A stretch of 64,000 nt of DNA from the NCBI GenBank assembly GCA_000499405.2, contig HG738137.1, forward strand, positions 24,208,798 to 24,272,797. The letters run 5' to 3'. A program made the translations under genes and the position numbers. This document shows positions 11,946 to 23,973 of the stretch, one piece after another (position 1 is the stretch's first letter; every line of letters begins with the position of its first letter). The DNA comes from Onchocerca volvulus (Eukaryota > Nematoda > Chromadorea > Rhabditida > Onchocercidae). The notes beneath the pieces are model-generated. The model searched no databases, was not told where the DNA came from, and saw nothing but the letters and a program-made list of their open reading frames with translations.

Positions 11946-12953
11946 ATGTTGCACTTCTGGTTCATAGCTGTTATTATCAGTATCGTATTTGCTGATTGTG
12001 AGCATAGACCGTACCCAAAGAAACCGTGCCCAAAAACACCGCCACCACAGTTACCGTGTATAGAAACAACACAACCATATTCACAGCCAGATGAGTCAGA
12101 GCCACCGTCAGAAGGGTCAAAACCGCCGCCAGAAGAGCCAGAACCACCGCCAGAAGAGACCGAGCCACCGCCAGAAGAGTTAGAGCCACCGCCAGAAGAG
12201 TTAGAGCCACCGCCAGAAAAGTTAGAGTCACCGCCAGAAGAATCCGAGCTACCGCCAAAAAAGCCACACCAATCACTACAGGTAGCAATAATTCATCCAT
12301 CGCCATTTTTATCTACTATATGTTCACCAAAACCATGTCCAGAACCTCCACCGCCACTATCATGTCCACCAAAAATTTGTCCTACTCTGCCGCCACCAAC
12401 AACTTGTCCACCATGTCCATCACCGCCACCTCCAGCCCCATGTCCAGCACCTGTCTCATGTCCATCACCTCCACCGCCACCACCATGTCCACCACCACCA
12501 CCACCAAAACCATGTCCACCTCCGCCACCTCCACCTCCACCTCCTACTTGCCCACCACGAGTTTGTCCTCCCCCGCCACCGCCACCACCATGTCCAAAAC
12601 CTCCACCGCCACCACCATGTCCATCTCCACCACCACCAAAACCCTGCCCACCTCCACCACCTCAAGTCTCATGTCCACCACCAAAACCTTGCCCACCTCC
12701 ACCACCACCGAGACCTTGCCCACCTCCACCACCAGAAAAACCATGTCCACCTCCACCCACTTGCCCACCAAAATTTTGTCCTCCTCCCCCACCGCCACCT
12801 CCATGCCCAAAACCTCCACCGCCACAATGTCCTCCACAACCACCAGAATTTCAACTGCCTGTAACACAGTCACCTCCAAAACAATTGGAATCCCATCCAT
12901 CTGTAATAAAACCTTCAACATTACATGACCATGTAAGTATCATTATTCAGTAG
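11946..12953 (+). CDS. Secreted proline/cysteine-rich repeat protein
   Basis: The frame is open from 11892. The Met at 11946 was chosen because it begins a clean signal peptide (MLHFWFIAVIISIVFA, then DCEHRP) and lies just after a possible 3' splice site (TTTCAG). The mature part has three regions. The first is a short basic start (YPKKPCPK). The second, about residues 40-90, is an acidic tandem repeat of EPPPEE type with an 18-base DNA period. The third, about residues 110-310, is a long extensin-like array of CPPPPP, KPCPPPPP and PCPKPPPP with Cys at regular spacing. No enzyme domain is present. It is probably an extracellular structural or cuticle-associated protein. As written it ends at a TAG at 12951-12953. 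The sequence CAT|GTAAGT at 12930-12931 is a strong donor, and splicing to an acceptor near 13190 would give a slightly different short tail. Confidence 0.7.
   Translation: MLHFWFIAVIISIVFADCEHRPYPKKPCPKTPPPQLPCIETTQPYSQPDESEPPSEGSKPPPEEPEPPPEETEPPPEELEPPPEELEPPPEKLESPPEESELPPKKPHQSLQVAIIHPSPFLSTICSPKPCPEPPPPLSCPPKICPTLPPPTTCPPCPSPPPPAPCPAPVSCPSPPPPPPCPPPPPPKPCPPPPPPPPPPTCPPRVCPPPPPPPPCPKPPPPPPCPSPPPPKPCPPPPPQVSCPPPKPCPPPPPPRPCPPPPPEKPCPPPPTCPPKFCPPPPPPPPCPKPPPPQCPPQPPEFQLPVTQSPPKQLESHPSVIKPSTLHDHVSIIIQ
12104..12260 (+). repeat. 18-base coding tandem repeat (EPPPEE)
   Basis: Units of the form GAGCCACCGCCAGAAGAG repeat about eight times within the proline-rich gene, diverging towards the end. 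The antisense frames they create are artefacts. Confidence 0.85.
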
Positions 12954-15027
12954 GTATACTATTAAGGAACTTTAACTTTAATATAAGATCAAAAACTAAA
13001 AATCATTACTCTATCAACTCGAATTTAGATTTCATTTTAGTACTATTTCTAAGGTTCTCAATCCATTCTGTTGAAAAGATGAAGAAATTGTAGTAAATTA
13101 TTTTAGACATCAAAATTACAAAAATCAATCGCATTTTTTAAATTTTTTTAAAATCCTAACTAATTTTACTATCCCTTTTTTTTTTTTTAGATTTCTCAGT
13201 AAAAGGCTATAATTGCATTTACACATATTTTGATTCTTATTGATATAATAGCACTGATCCACTAAATAAATACAAATTTTAGAAGCTCAGTTATTGATTT
13301 TTAAATCTGATTCACAAAATTAGTGAGGATTCTCACTTGTTTTACAGATGTTTCATTTAACTGCTTGAAACTCCCTTAATCTTCCTTATTTCGTTCCTAC
13401 TACTTTACTTTCTGCTGAAATTTCAAACTCAGTCAAAAGGCCAGTGGAAACCAAAAATTTCCATATAAATCTCGAAGACCCTTTAGGCAATTTATATTAG
13501 AATAATAAAATTACTACCAACAAATATAAGCATGCATGATCCATCTGATATAATATGTCATGCTGAGGCTCTAGAGGATCATCATTTGACTCTTATACAC
13601 AAAATAAAACGTGAGAATTAGTAATATCGTAATTAATACAAATTAATAATAATTAAATACGTTTCAGCAATTAAATAAATAATCTCAGCAATATTAGTAC
13701 TAGTAAAATTAATAATGCTAATTGTTACCGAAAATTCCGCTTTATTCATCTTATTTATTCCTTCAGCCGAAGATTTATAACTTGGCTAAATCATGCTTGA
13801 TTTAATCAATGAAATTAAATTCCATATTTATTTCTTTTATCTTTAATAGCAAATATAACTCAAATTACTATTACCATATTATTTGTTTTATCATCTCGTC
13901 GAATATATTTGCTCAAATTATCATTATTATAATTGTTATCAACTAACGTTATCATTACTAAATAACTTTTGAGGAAGCTAGTGCCGTACAGCAATCTTCA
14001 CTATGCAGTCGAAAGCAGAATGCGTCACTATGCAGTCAAAAAGAATTCTTTTACCTATGTATAATTTGTGAATAAATTATTATTTTGAAATGTTTATTAA
14101 AGTTTTTCCATTAAATATTAAAAACATGAAAGTATGATAATAAATTTGCTGACAAATGAATCGAGCAATAAAGAGTTATAACATTGTCAGAAAATTTCAA
14201 TTGCTGTGCAAAAAAAATTTTATTACCTTTTTATATCATTAAATGCTTTCAATGGGTTGAAGATAATTAAAAGTGCAATTTACTCAAATTATAATATCGC
14301 AAGGTTCATTACTTTTGATTGTGTTAATAATAGTGCATATTTCTATCTTCTTTTTCAGATCTTTAAATTGTAATTCAATAATTTTATACCTAAAATTCAT
14401 AGCTTCTTTTTTCACGTATGCTTTTAAAAAAAATGAGTGAATATCTCAAAATGTTTTAACATCTCTTGCAAATCGAATATTTGCCATTCATAGCTTAATG
14501 CAATATATTTAAATGATTCCTTTTATTGAAATCATTTTGAACTTGTAATCGTTCGTAAGATGAAAAGTGTGAACTTTTTAAAAGTTTATTTTTGTAAGAA
14601 ATATTGAAATAATTACCAAATGATTGCTGAGAAAAGAAATATCAGGCCGAATTACATAACAAAAATGATATCGGTTAAAAGAAATTGAAATAATTAGCAC
14701 TGATTAAATTATAAAAAAGAGAGATCATGTTTCTTCATTATCACTTGATACAAGTGTATGTCGGTTTAATCAATTTGAATAAATATATCTTGGAATGAAT
14801 TACAGTATAATCAAAACAACTTCAGAAAATGTATTTTCTGGATATTGATAAAAGGTTTGCAACTGTAATACATTTTATCTCAATATATATCTACTTAATA
14901 TACATATCGACTTCCTCCTCAGATAGCTCAATAATTATTTAAACGATGAAACTTTTCGCATTACATGGAAGTATGTATTGAAAAAAGAAAAAAAAAAAAG
15001 GAATATTTCTTAAATTTTACGAATTTT
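12954..15027. other. Gene-free stretch between the proline-rich gene and the next minus-strand gene
   Basis: Beyond a possible short last exon of the proline-rich gene near 13190, nothing was recognised. A 17-base direct repeat (TCACTATGCAGTC) occurs twice at about 13998-14040. Confidence 0.45.
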
Positions 15028-15731
15028 TCAAGTGAAGAAAGGAAGAAATTTCAAGGTGATTGCACCAGTAGCAGCAGATTGAGCCACCGTACCTACAGCA
15101 CCAGCACCGGCTTGAGCCACCGCACCAGCACTACCATAAATTGGACTTTTAGCACCGCCAGTACTGCTAGCAGCAAGGGTTTTAATAGTACTAATAGCGC
15201 CAACAGCAGGACTAGCGCTCTTAGCGATACTTCTGATAGTACTAGAGATCTCAGTACCGCCACCAACAGTAATGTCAGTTCCACTTTTTCCCGCAGCAGG
15301 AGTGCCAGCAGTTAGAGTGGTCGATAATGCTTGACCACTACCTGGTCCTGTACTTGCTGAAAAAAGTGAGGTTATTATTTATAATTGCTTTAATATTAAT
15401 AATGGCCAAGGATTTTGAATGAAAGATCATTTGACTATTGCTTTAATTGGTTATTCGGAAGAGATTTTCTCTTCAATATCGTTCAAAAATTTTTGAAATT
15501 TATTTTATTTTTAAAATTGCAGCAATTAGTTCACCCAATTTTAGCACAGTTGAGAGTAGTGCTTCACGTGGAAAAGTAATTTCTTTCATCATTTGTGTGA
15601 TAAATTCTTCCAGTCGTTTATTTTCATTAGTTACTACTTGCAGCGCTGCTTTTAATTCATCATTACTCTTTTTCATTTCAGGAACATTGAAATCTTTCCA
15701 TAAATTTGGCATAACCACTTGAATAGGAACT
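15028..15731 (-). CDS. Unrecognised protein, last two exons
   Basis: Two exon-like blocks on the minus strand. The first runs from about 15731 (acceptor ATTTAG) to about 15534. It encodes PNLWKDFNVPEMKKS, then a charged helical stretch ELKAALQVVTNENKRLEEFI and PREALLSTVLKL, ending at a GGTGAAC donor. The second, from about 15360 (acceptor TTTTTTCAG) to the TGA at 15030-15028, is rich in Ala, Gly, Ser and Thr (TAGTPAAGKSGTDITVGGG, GSAGAVAQAGAGAVG). The two join in frame. Further upstream, 16610-16430 may hold earlier exons: a hydrophobic start, FYDKFGRTV, then KKKGGKKKK. I could not join them in frame. The coding nature is supported by frame and composition; the function is unknown. Confidence 0.5.
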
Positions 15732-16969
15732 AAATATAAATTAAATTTGAAATAATTAGCTATTATTATGAAGACATTTATCTTTTCATCATGAAATTTA
15801 CATTCATCTTTTTTGTTGTTATATTTTTGGATGAGAAATTCAATTAAAAATTTCTTTTCTTAAAAAGATTGTTAAGGAGAAATGTAATGCAATTTGTTTT
15901 ATGTCCTATTTTTTAATTTGATTTATGTTTTATCTTAATTTATTTTATATTATATTTTATCGTAATAGTTCCTACATACAATACTTGGTAAAAATTTTTT
16001 AATATCGAGAATAGTAAGAAAAAAAGGTGAATAATTTTTCTGTCATTTTGGAAATGCCACGATATAAGTTAAGCGTTCGAATTAAAATACAAATCTTAGC
16101 AAAACGGTAATTGAAATAATTTTGTTAACTGAAAAAGAATTTTGTTGGCTTCCTTGTTTATTTTATGACTTATTTACTGCCTTATTTTGGTAGTATCTAA
16201 ATGTTAGTCTTATTCAAAATTGTTATAAATAGGTTAATCTTCCCTTCGAATGAATATAATTTTAAAATTGACTGTTATTCCTCACTGATCATTTAGTATG
16301 AAATTAATTTGTGAAAAGATAATGTTAAATTTGTTTCTTCCAACTTTTTTTCTAAAGCAACAAAATTTTCTCGATTCTTGAAAAAAAAATTTTTTTTTTG
16401 AAATAAAAAAAGTGCATACTGCTTTTTCTTCTTGCCACCTTTCTTTTTACCTGAAAATTACCATTTTTAAGAAGCGGTAATTTAAATAAACGGAAAATTC
16501 TGTTCAAAATTTTTATTCGTTTTCCGAAGTGCATGGAAATTACCCACTGTTCTTCCAAATTTATCATAAAAAGCCACACTAGTGATAAAGATGATAATAA
16601 ATAATATTGTGATTAAGTTGTGATAACATTTTTATTTATATAAATTTAAGAATACTAACTAATGTAAGAATTATATGAGTCATATCGTTAATATCGTTAA
16701 ATTGAATAATTAACAAATTTTCAATCTATAAATAATTAATTCGTATAAATTACAAATTCGATTGAAAGATTAGATTAATTTATTGACCGAATCAATTTTT
16801 GTTTCAAAAAATTAACATAAAAAAGTGATATATGCTTGGATTTTGAGTACTTTGTTGTGCATAATTTGTTCATCCATATTTCAATATTAACAAGATATTT
16901 TTTACTTCAGAATTTTTGAAATTTAGCAAACATATGTTCCATAGATGAAGAAAATAGCAAAGAAGAGAA

Positions 16970-19900
16970 TCACTTTTCCCTAAATACGCGTTGCCGAAAA
17001 GTTGTATCTTCGTAACAATCCTTCTCAATATACGGCTTCTCATCATCCTTCACCATTCTTAACTTTTCGTATACAAGCAATCTCCTAGAATAGATTATCT
17101 TGCCGCTGCGAGTTTCAGTACTAAACAAGAAAGCAAATATACTCAAATAAGAATCGAGATGAAAATTTTATCAAATCTAAAATGTGCTTATCAATCATTC
17201 ATTAACAATAGCGACATTTTATAGCGTATATTTCCAAGTGAAATTAACAACATGCTTAACAAACTTTCATTTAACGATTCAGTATATCAAAATTTGACTA
17301 ATTTCATCAGAAGCATAAATAATTTTCATCTCGAATCTGATTATCTGAAATGATAATTTAAAGAAGCGACTATTAGAATAAGTAGTTCACCTCGAATATC
17401 TCCGGGACAACGACTGCTCACAATTATAAATCAATTCCATCGCATCATGTTTTGGCAAAATTGCTTCGGAATATCTAAAAATCAGTAAAGTTACAGAGAT
17501 ACCTGCTTATCCAATGTCAGACATTTTCACACTTTATGATGTATATTATCGTATAACAACAAAACTTGCACAAAATTAATATCGCAGAATTATAAAAACC
17601 TTCGAGTTATTATCAGCAGTGGCTAGACTGCCGGTAATTCATGTTATCCGATTTTAGATTTATTTGAAGTTTTTGACACAAATTTTCGTCCTAATCAATA
17701 ACTCAGCCAATCGCCAAATTTGGTACAAGACTTAATATTAAATTGAAAAACTGAAAACACAGTCAAAAAGTAATTCACTTTGATTTTTTATCTCATATAT
17801 TTCAGAAAGCATTAATTAATTTAGTATAATCGCATTTGTTTAAATCATTTAATTAATTGAAAGCTGTCATAAATTTCATATAATGAAGATTCTTAGAAAG
17901 TGATTTAAAATACTATGAATCACATCGCTGAGCTGAGCATTTCAACATTTGCAACATTATTTGCACACTCGATGTGAAAACAAAAACCGCCTAACGGTTC
18001 ATATCATGAAAGGTATAAATTCTGAATAAAATTGAATATCATACCAAGAAGCGACGATTACTATGATGCTTAGATATTTTTTGATAAAGGACAATGGCAA
18101 AATAAATGTAAATTTTATGCATATTTCAATTATTTTATGATGTATATTTTAATTGAACAACTGTTTTTTTTTTTTTTTTCTTTTCTTTTTATAATGATTG
18201 GGAACATCTAAATTAGAGAGGTTACCAAAAAAAAAAAAAGAAAATAGAATTTAAACATGCAAAAAACATAAAAACATTCCAAATTTATTCTAAATTCATT
18301 TTATTTTAAATTAAGACATCAAAAACAAATCTCATATGATTTAAATATTAATATATAACTCTCTTATCAAATGCAGATAAAATGACTTATTATTCATTAT
18401 TATGACTTTTATAAATTCCCATATCGATATATTTCCCATCCAAATTTTATTAAAATCGATTTTTGTATTATGTTATTCTTCGTTTTTTTTTTTTTTTTTG
18501 GTTGGATTATTCTATTTGTCTAGAAGGTTATAGTAGAGTGAATAAATATTATACAAATATGTTTGATCTCCAACTAATAGTAATAATGAAAAAAAAAAAA
18601 AAAAAAGGCTATGGATAGATGAAACAGGAAGGAGGATAGAACAGTTTTTTAAGCTATTCCTATTATTTCGGCAATATCAAGTACCGTTTAAAACAGACCA
18701 AATAAAAGATGATCGAAAAGATAATTGGCAACAGTTTATTGCACATTGTCACCACTTAACTAAGAGTTTTTCATGCATTTTTTCAAACGGTGAGTCCATG
18801 AAGTTTTCCATTTCTTTTGTCAAACTATTTTTTGAACTGTACAAATAACATCAATTCCAGAAACTTAAAAATATAGGATATTATATCATCTTGCTTTCTA
18901 ATGCTTTAATACATTATATAATTTAGTATTTTAAGTCTTTTAATCTTGATAATTTTCTATCGAATTTCCTTGGCCTTTCTTGAAACCAATGTTACGGAAC
19001 GAATGGTATGTTTCTGAATATTTCAGCCTATGTGTTACATTCAATTTCCATTATCATGAAATTCTGTAATTATGGTTTATGTATACAAAACTAAGCTGCA
19101 AAAATATAATAGGACCTCGGAAAATACTGCTTCAAAAATTAAAAATTTTTGAAAAATAACCCTCAAAGCTTTCCAGTGATAATTTATTGACATTTTTCTG
19201 GATTTTCCTATTCTGAAACCATTTATTATATATGTTATTCTTTGTTGTTGTAGATTTTTTGGTCATCCTGAGGTTTATGTTATTATATATATTTTAATAT
19301 CAATCTATGCATCTGTTGGTAACTTTTTCACTATTTTATTCTTCCTACATATTCGATTACAGCAATAATTAGCTTTATAACAAATATTTAAAAAATGTAC
19401 ACTTAAGTAAACCATAGTGAGAAAAAAAAATGAAACAAGAAGGAGCAAGAATAATTCTCTTTTCTTTCATATCTTTTATTTTTCTGAAATTAGATAAAAG
19501 AAATGAAACCAAATAAATTACATCTTGAAATATACACTAGATTATGGATACATGCTACGATACTTTAAGAATTCGAAGTGAACCCGAAACTTGCACTCAA
19601 TCAACGGACTGTTACGATTTCAATGCTGAATGCATATACAGTCTGGCCGAATCCCATCATATTTGTTGCAAGCCAAGACCTAATGCCATCTTTCCTGGTA
19701 AATTATTAAGCAAATATAAATCAAACCTATTTCTCCCCAAATATCATTAAGATGGAATCTTAGAGCAAATAATTACATGCTAAATCATTAATCTTTTGAA
19801 AATACCCAACACCTACAGAAATATCTTTCTTGCCAAAAAGTTAATTTGTATTTAAAGAATGTCCCGATGGACGAAAAATACTGATAAAAAAAAAAAAAAA

Positions 19901-22900
19901 AAAAAAAATGGGAAAATATGCCTGTGATATGTTCATCAGAAAATTCAATCGAAAATGATATGTATCCACAAGGACACGAATGCTTATTTACTATTTATTA
20001 ATTTATTATTTATTGCTTATTATTTTATTATTTATTAATTTATTATTTATTGATTTATTTATAAATTATTATTTATAAATTATTAGTTACTAATAATAAT
20101 TTATTGCTTATTACACATTAATTATTTAATTATTCAATTGTTCAATTATTTAATTATTCAATTATTTATTACTCAACTGTTTGATTATTTAGTTACTCAA
20201 TTATCTAATTGTTTAATTCCTCATTATTTAATCATTCAATTACTCAATTATCTAGTTATTCAATTATTTAATTATTTAATTACTCAATTATATAACTATT
20301 TGATTATTGAGTTATACAATTATTTAATTATTCAATTAGTCAATTATTTAATTTTCAATTATTCAATTATTCAAATATTCAATTATTTAACTGTTCAATT
20401 ATTTAGTTATTTAACTACTCAATTATCTAATTACTTAATCATTAAATTATACAATTATTTAATTATTCAATTATATAATTATTCAATTACTTGTATCAAT
20501 TATATTAATTACTAATTGTTTAATTATTTATTTATTTAATCGTTCAATTATCTAATCATTTAATTATTGCTCAATTTCTTAATTATATAATTAATTATTG
20601 CTCAATTTCTTAATTATATAATTATTCAATTATTCAACTGTTTAATTATTCAATTATTTATATTAATTACATTAATTATTTATTAGCTATTTAATTATTC
20701 GTATTAATTATATTAATTAATTATTTATATTAACCGTATTAATTATTAGTTAGTATTGATTTTTAATTATTATTAATTATTAATTATTAATCACTATTAA
20801 TTATTATTGATTATTAAGTATCATCAATTATCAATTACTAATTTTTATTAATTATTATTAACCATTAATTAATAATTAATAATAATTAGTGATTAGAAAT
20901 TATTATTAATTATTAATTATTAATTGCTAATTACTATTAATTATCAATTACTAATTATTATTAATTATTGCTAACTATTAATTATTTACAATTATTAATT
21001 ATGCAACTCTTAATAAATTTTTTAAATAATGACAAGACAACTAACTCATCATCGAACACTGGGAACCAAAATAGCAAACGCCCACCCACAACAAGTAATT
21101 TGCTGGCGAGATCGATGAGATCAAGAAATGTTGAGGAAATGGAGTATTTCGCTTTTTCAGGATAATGATTTGTACTGGAAAGAAAATTAATAAAAAAAAA
21201 ATTAAAAACGAATAAGTTATATAAGAAAAAAAATTAAGACAGATAATGCGACAATTTCTTGAGCTTACTTCTCCAAAAATGTGAATCAATGAGGAAAGTT
21301 ATAAAACTTACTGCTGAGCATCTTTAACTATCCATGACTCCTTCTTTCCCTTGATACCAACCTTTTGTCCTTTCTCTCTAACTTTAGTAAAAAACTCTGG
21401 TATACATTTCCGTTATCACTAATAATCAGTGCGTAGAATTAAAAAAGTACAACCATGAATTCATTTCAAAGTAACGAATATCCAGATAAGTCAAATAGAA
21501 GTATTTACGTCCTGCAAACAGAAAAAAAAAAATTCGAAATCTTTTCCTGCAAATGTTTTTCTTCGGAGAAAATATAAACTTACGGTCGGTAATTATTGCA
21601 TCGAATACAGGAAAGGTACCGCAATGTGTACCAGGGTGCCACAATTGGTGCTGACTGGCATCTGCTATCACTAAACCCATGAAATAAACTTCTGTTCCAT
21701 ACTGTTGAAAATTTGCAGCGACTGATTCTTTAGCTGTATTGCACTCTATACCAGCTCGTGATGATTTACCTATGGAAAGCAGAAAAAAAAAAACGGAAAA
21801 AACACTTTCAAACTGAATAATTTCAATTAATACTCTTCCTAACGTCATTCTTCAATTATAAATAGCCAAAACTGATGAATTACTGTATTGCAATTTTACC
21901 AAAAATAAATGAAGTCGAAAAGAAACATGTATTTGTTTTTTTTTTTTTTTTTTGAAAAAAAAAAGATGTATTTCGTAGAAAATTAATATAGTAATGTTGT
22001 ACGTGCATCTATAACAAAAAAAACCTAAAGCAGAGAAAAGTTTTCAAAATAAATTATAACTTTAAAAAAAGTATTACCAATAGCTCTGGCAATTTGGTAA
22101 TTTATTTCGGTTCCTAAAACAGCAGCACCAAAATGTGCAGCAGCAATTAATAGCCCACCTGAAACTAGTGAAAGAGAATTAGTACGATACTTAAAGCTCA
22201 TTAATCTTTTTTTCTAGCTGAAGATTTCATAATCTGTTCAAAGTAAATTATCAGTTTTTGAACTATTAATATTTCTAAATTGCCACATTTCAAAAAAAAA
22301 AAAAAAAAAAAGTTATAATAAGAAGTAGAAATGAAACATTTAGAGTTTATAAATTTTTTTTCTAATCAAAGATCTCACAATCTGACCGTTCGAATTAATT
22401 TTGCGCAAATAATGTTTCTCAACTAAGCCACATTCAAATATGATTTTCAAAATAAATTGAAAGAAACCTGTTCCACAGAATGGATCAAGGACGAGAGATC
22501 CAACATCTACTTTTGCTATATTAGCTTGAAGAAACGATAATTCTGGATCTATCGTAGTATTGCCAATGTAACATCGTTCAGCCAAGGAGTAATGGTTTTT
22601 CAATTGACCTTGGCCACATCCTATCTATTGAATTTATTTCACAACAGAGAAGAAAAGTTGTTTGCAATAAATCATTGGTTTATTTACAGGTTTTTCTTTT
22701 GAAGTGCTATTTTGAAAATTGTTCGATAACGTGCATAATTCATGCTCTCATAGAAGCGTGCTTTTACGATTTTTTTTTTTTCTTTATCATTTTAAATAAG
22801 AATAAAGCAATCTAGATAAAAATATCTCGGTCTGTTTTTCAGAAAATGAAAGTCCATAAAGTACCAATTTTCCAAAATAAAGCCTCTGAAGTAAATTTAA

Positions 22901-23973
22901 ATCATATTCTTCGATAACATAAAATATATTGCATGGATTTCTCAAATCTACAGGAGATTTCCTGAAATTAATTGCCTTGCCAATATCCTGAAAAAAGGAG
23001 AGAATGTATTTAAATAAAAGAACAAGAGAAGTAAGGAAAATAAATATTTCCGGACTACTGACTCAAGAAAAAATTAAATACCGTAATTATGGGAAGAGGA
23101 GGAATACGATTATTCTTTTTTCCAATAGAACGTATGCGTATGGCAAAAGACTGTTCAGTTGAATCGTAATTCTAGAATTCAAAATTTATAAAAATAAAGA
23201 ACAAAGAATGAGGATAAGGCAAATTTTGAAAGCTATTATACACAATTATTTGGATTCCAAGTAAGTACAAATAAACCTCGTATTTTATTCTTATTCTAAA
23301 CTTCATAAGATTTTACTGAGAAATTTTCATAAATGAAATGGATAATGTTTACTTTAATATCTTGCTCTTTTTCTCCAATATTTGCATATAATTCATTATA
23401 ATCATTGCAATTTGCTATCCATTCTACTGCAAATTTCACAAGAACTGATCGTGAAAGTATTGAGATCACGTCATCAAGCGACGGAAATTCAAACACATAA
23501 ACGTGCCGCTGAAATACAGTAATTAATATATAGTATCGATAAGGATAGCTGTCATACAAAAAATCAAGAAATCAACATTCATTCTGTCAGATTGATTTTG
23601 GCGACCTAAATTTTACCATAATTTCTAGATTAGAAAAAAAATTGACATTCAAGGCGAATAATCTAGCTAAAAGACATCCTTGCAACTTTGTTAACATTTA
23701 TCTTCATTCGTTTGACATTCAAGTACATACGAATAATCTATAATTCTTTCCGTTCAAGCTCATTTCTTAGATGTCGAAAAATAAATAAATGAAAGTTATT
23801 AAGAGTGAATATTTGAATAAAAGCGGCATTTTCGAAAGTGACAAAATTACCTCGCTACAGAATAGTGAAATGTTGTTATCACATGGAATTTTATACAAAC
23901 TGCAAATACTTTCCATTTCGGCACGTCGGAAATCAACGTGTACTTGCGAGAAGACAAATATGAACTTTCTCAT
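16970..23973 (-). CDS. TRMT11: TRMT11-like tRNA (guanosine(10)-N2)-methyltransferase, catalytic DPPY motif altered
   Basis: TRMT11, with TRMT112, adds N2-methylguanosine at tRNA position 10. Exons (minus strand): 23973-23851, 23508-23353, 23171-23082, 22987-22865, 22624-22468, 22158-22078, 21769-21584, 21396-21312, 21174-21046, 17474-17391, 17120-16970. All have GT/AG borders and keep one open frame of 454 codons, close to the ~463 residues of human TRMT11. The N-terminal THUMP-like part begins MRKFIFVFSQVHVDFR. Then come YIGNTTIDPELSFLQANIAKV and the SAM-binding VLDPFCGTG. The C-terminal part has GGRLLFWFPVF, LPKHD, NCEQ and SRRLLVYEK. Where the family has DPPYG, this copy reads ITDQFFTKVREKG (or ITDLREKG with another acceptor). 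It is therefore a good gene structure with a possibly inactive enzyme. The 3.6-kb ninth intron hosts unrelated sequence. Confidence 0.88.
19250..19320 (+). other. Nuclear copy of mitochondrial cox1 fragment (NUMT)
   Basis: The segment from about 19253 reads TTTTTTGGTCATCCTGAGG followed by TTTATGTTATTAT. It translates to FFGHPEVYVII, the strongly conserved cytochrome c oxidase subunit 1 motif around the copper-binding HPEVY. The T-rich codon use is that of nematode mitochondria. Clear similarity spans roughly 45 bases, then decays, although ATCTGTTGG near 19310 may continue it. The conserved motif makes chance unlikely, but the alignment is short. Confidence 0.7.
19541..19958 (+). CDS. Cysteine-rich secreted-type protein fragment, antisense inside TRMT11 intron
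   Basis: Exon 19541-19697 (acceptor ACACTAG, donor G|GTAAAT) encodes a cysteine-rich domain: MDTCYDT, ETCTQSTDCYDFNAEC, then HHICCKPRP. The spacing, with a Cys-Cys pair, resembles nematode EB or lustrin-type extracellular modules. It joins in frame to an exon starting 19858 with ECPDGRK. That exon is interrupted at about 19885-19909 by a ~25-base A-tract. After the tract the plausible continuation (PVICSSEN ... YPQGHECLF) lies in another frame, while the literal frame stops at 19958. No signal-peptide exon was identified, although ATGCATTTTTTCAAACG|GTGAGT near 18773 could be one. It is either a nested gene or a decaying copy. Confidence 0.5.
19984..21010. repeat. AT-rich minisatellite (AATTATT/CAATTATTTAATTATT-like)
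   Basis: About 1 kb made almost only of units such as CAATTATTTAATTATT, shifting after about 20760 to ATTAATTATT-like units. The apparent 125-residue frame rich in NYLIIQL over it is a repeat artefact. Confidence 0.9.

Larger units (their letters stand above)
17475..21045 (-). other. Large TRMT11 intron holding foreign sequence
   Basis: This intron is far longer than the gene's other introns (about 50-380 bases). It contains, from low to high coordinate, plain AT-rich DNA with A/T homopolymers, a cox1-like mitochondrial fragment, an antisense cysteine-rich coding fragment and a ~1-kb AT minisatellite. The flanking exons join in frame (GA|GTTAGT donor, TTTTTAG acceptor). Confidence 0.75.

Noticed and set aside
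11977..12921. Long open frames on the opposite strand and in another plus frame of the proline-rich gene
   Set aside because: They are products of the CCACC/CCGCC repeat (Trp/Arg-rich, Val-rich or Ser/Thr-rich text). Only the signal-peptide frame is plausible.
16430..16620. Upstream exons (FYDKFGRTV, KKKGGKKKK) for the minus-strand gene at 15.0-15.7 kb
   Set aside because: Splice sites look good, but I could not join them in frame to the downstream exons, nor find a start Met in frame.
20138..20515. A 125-codon frame rich in NYLIIQL
   Set aside because: It is a translation of the AT minisatellite and has no non-repetitive part.
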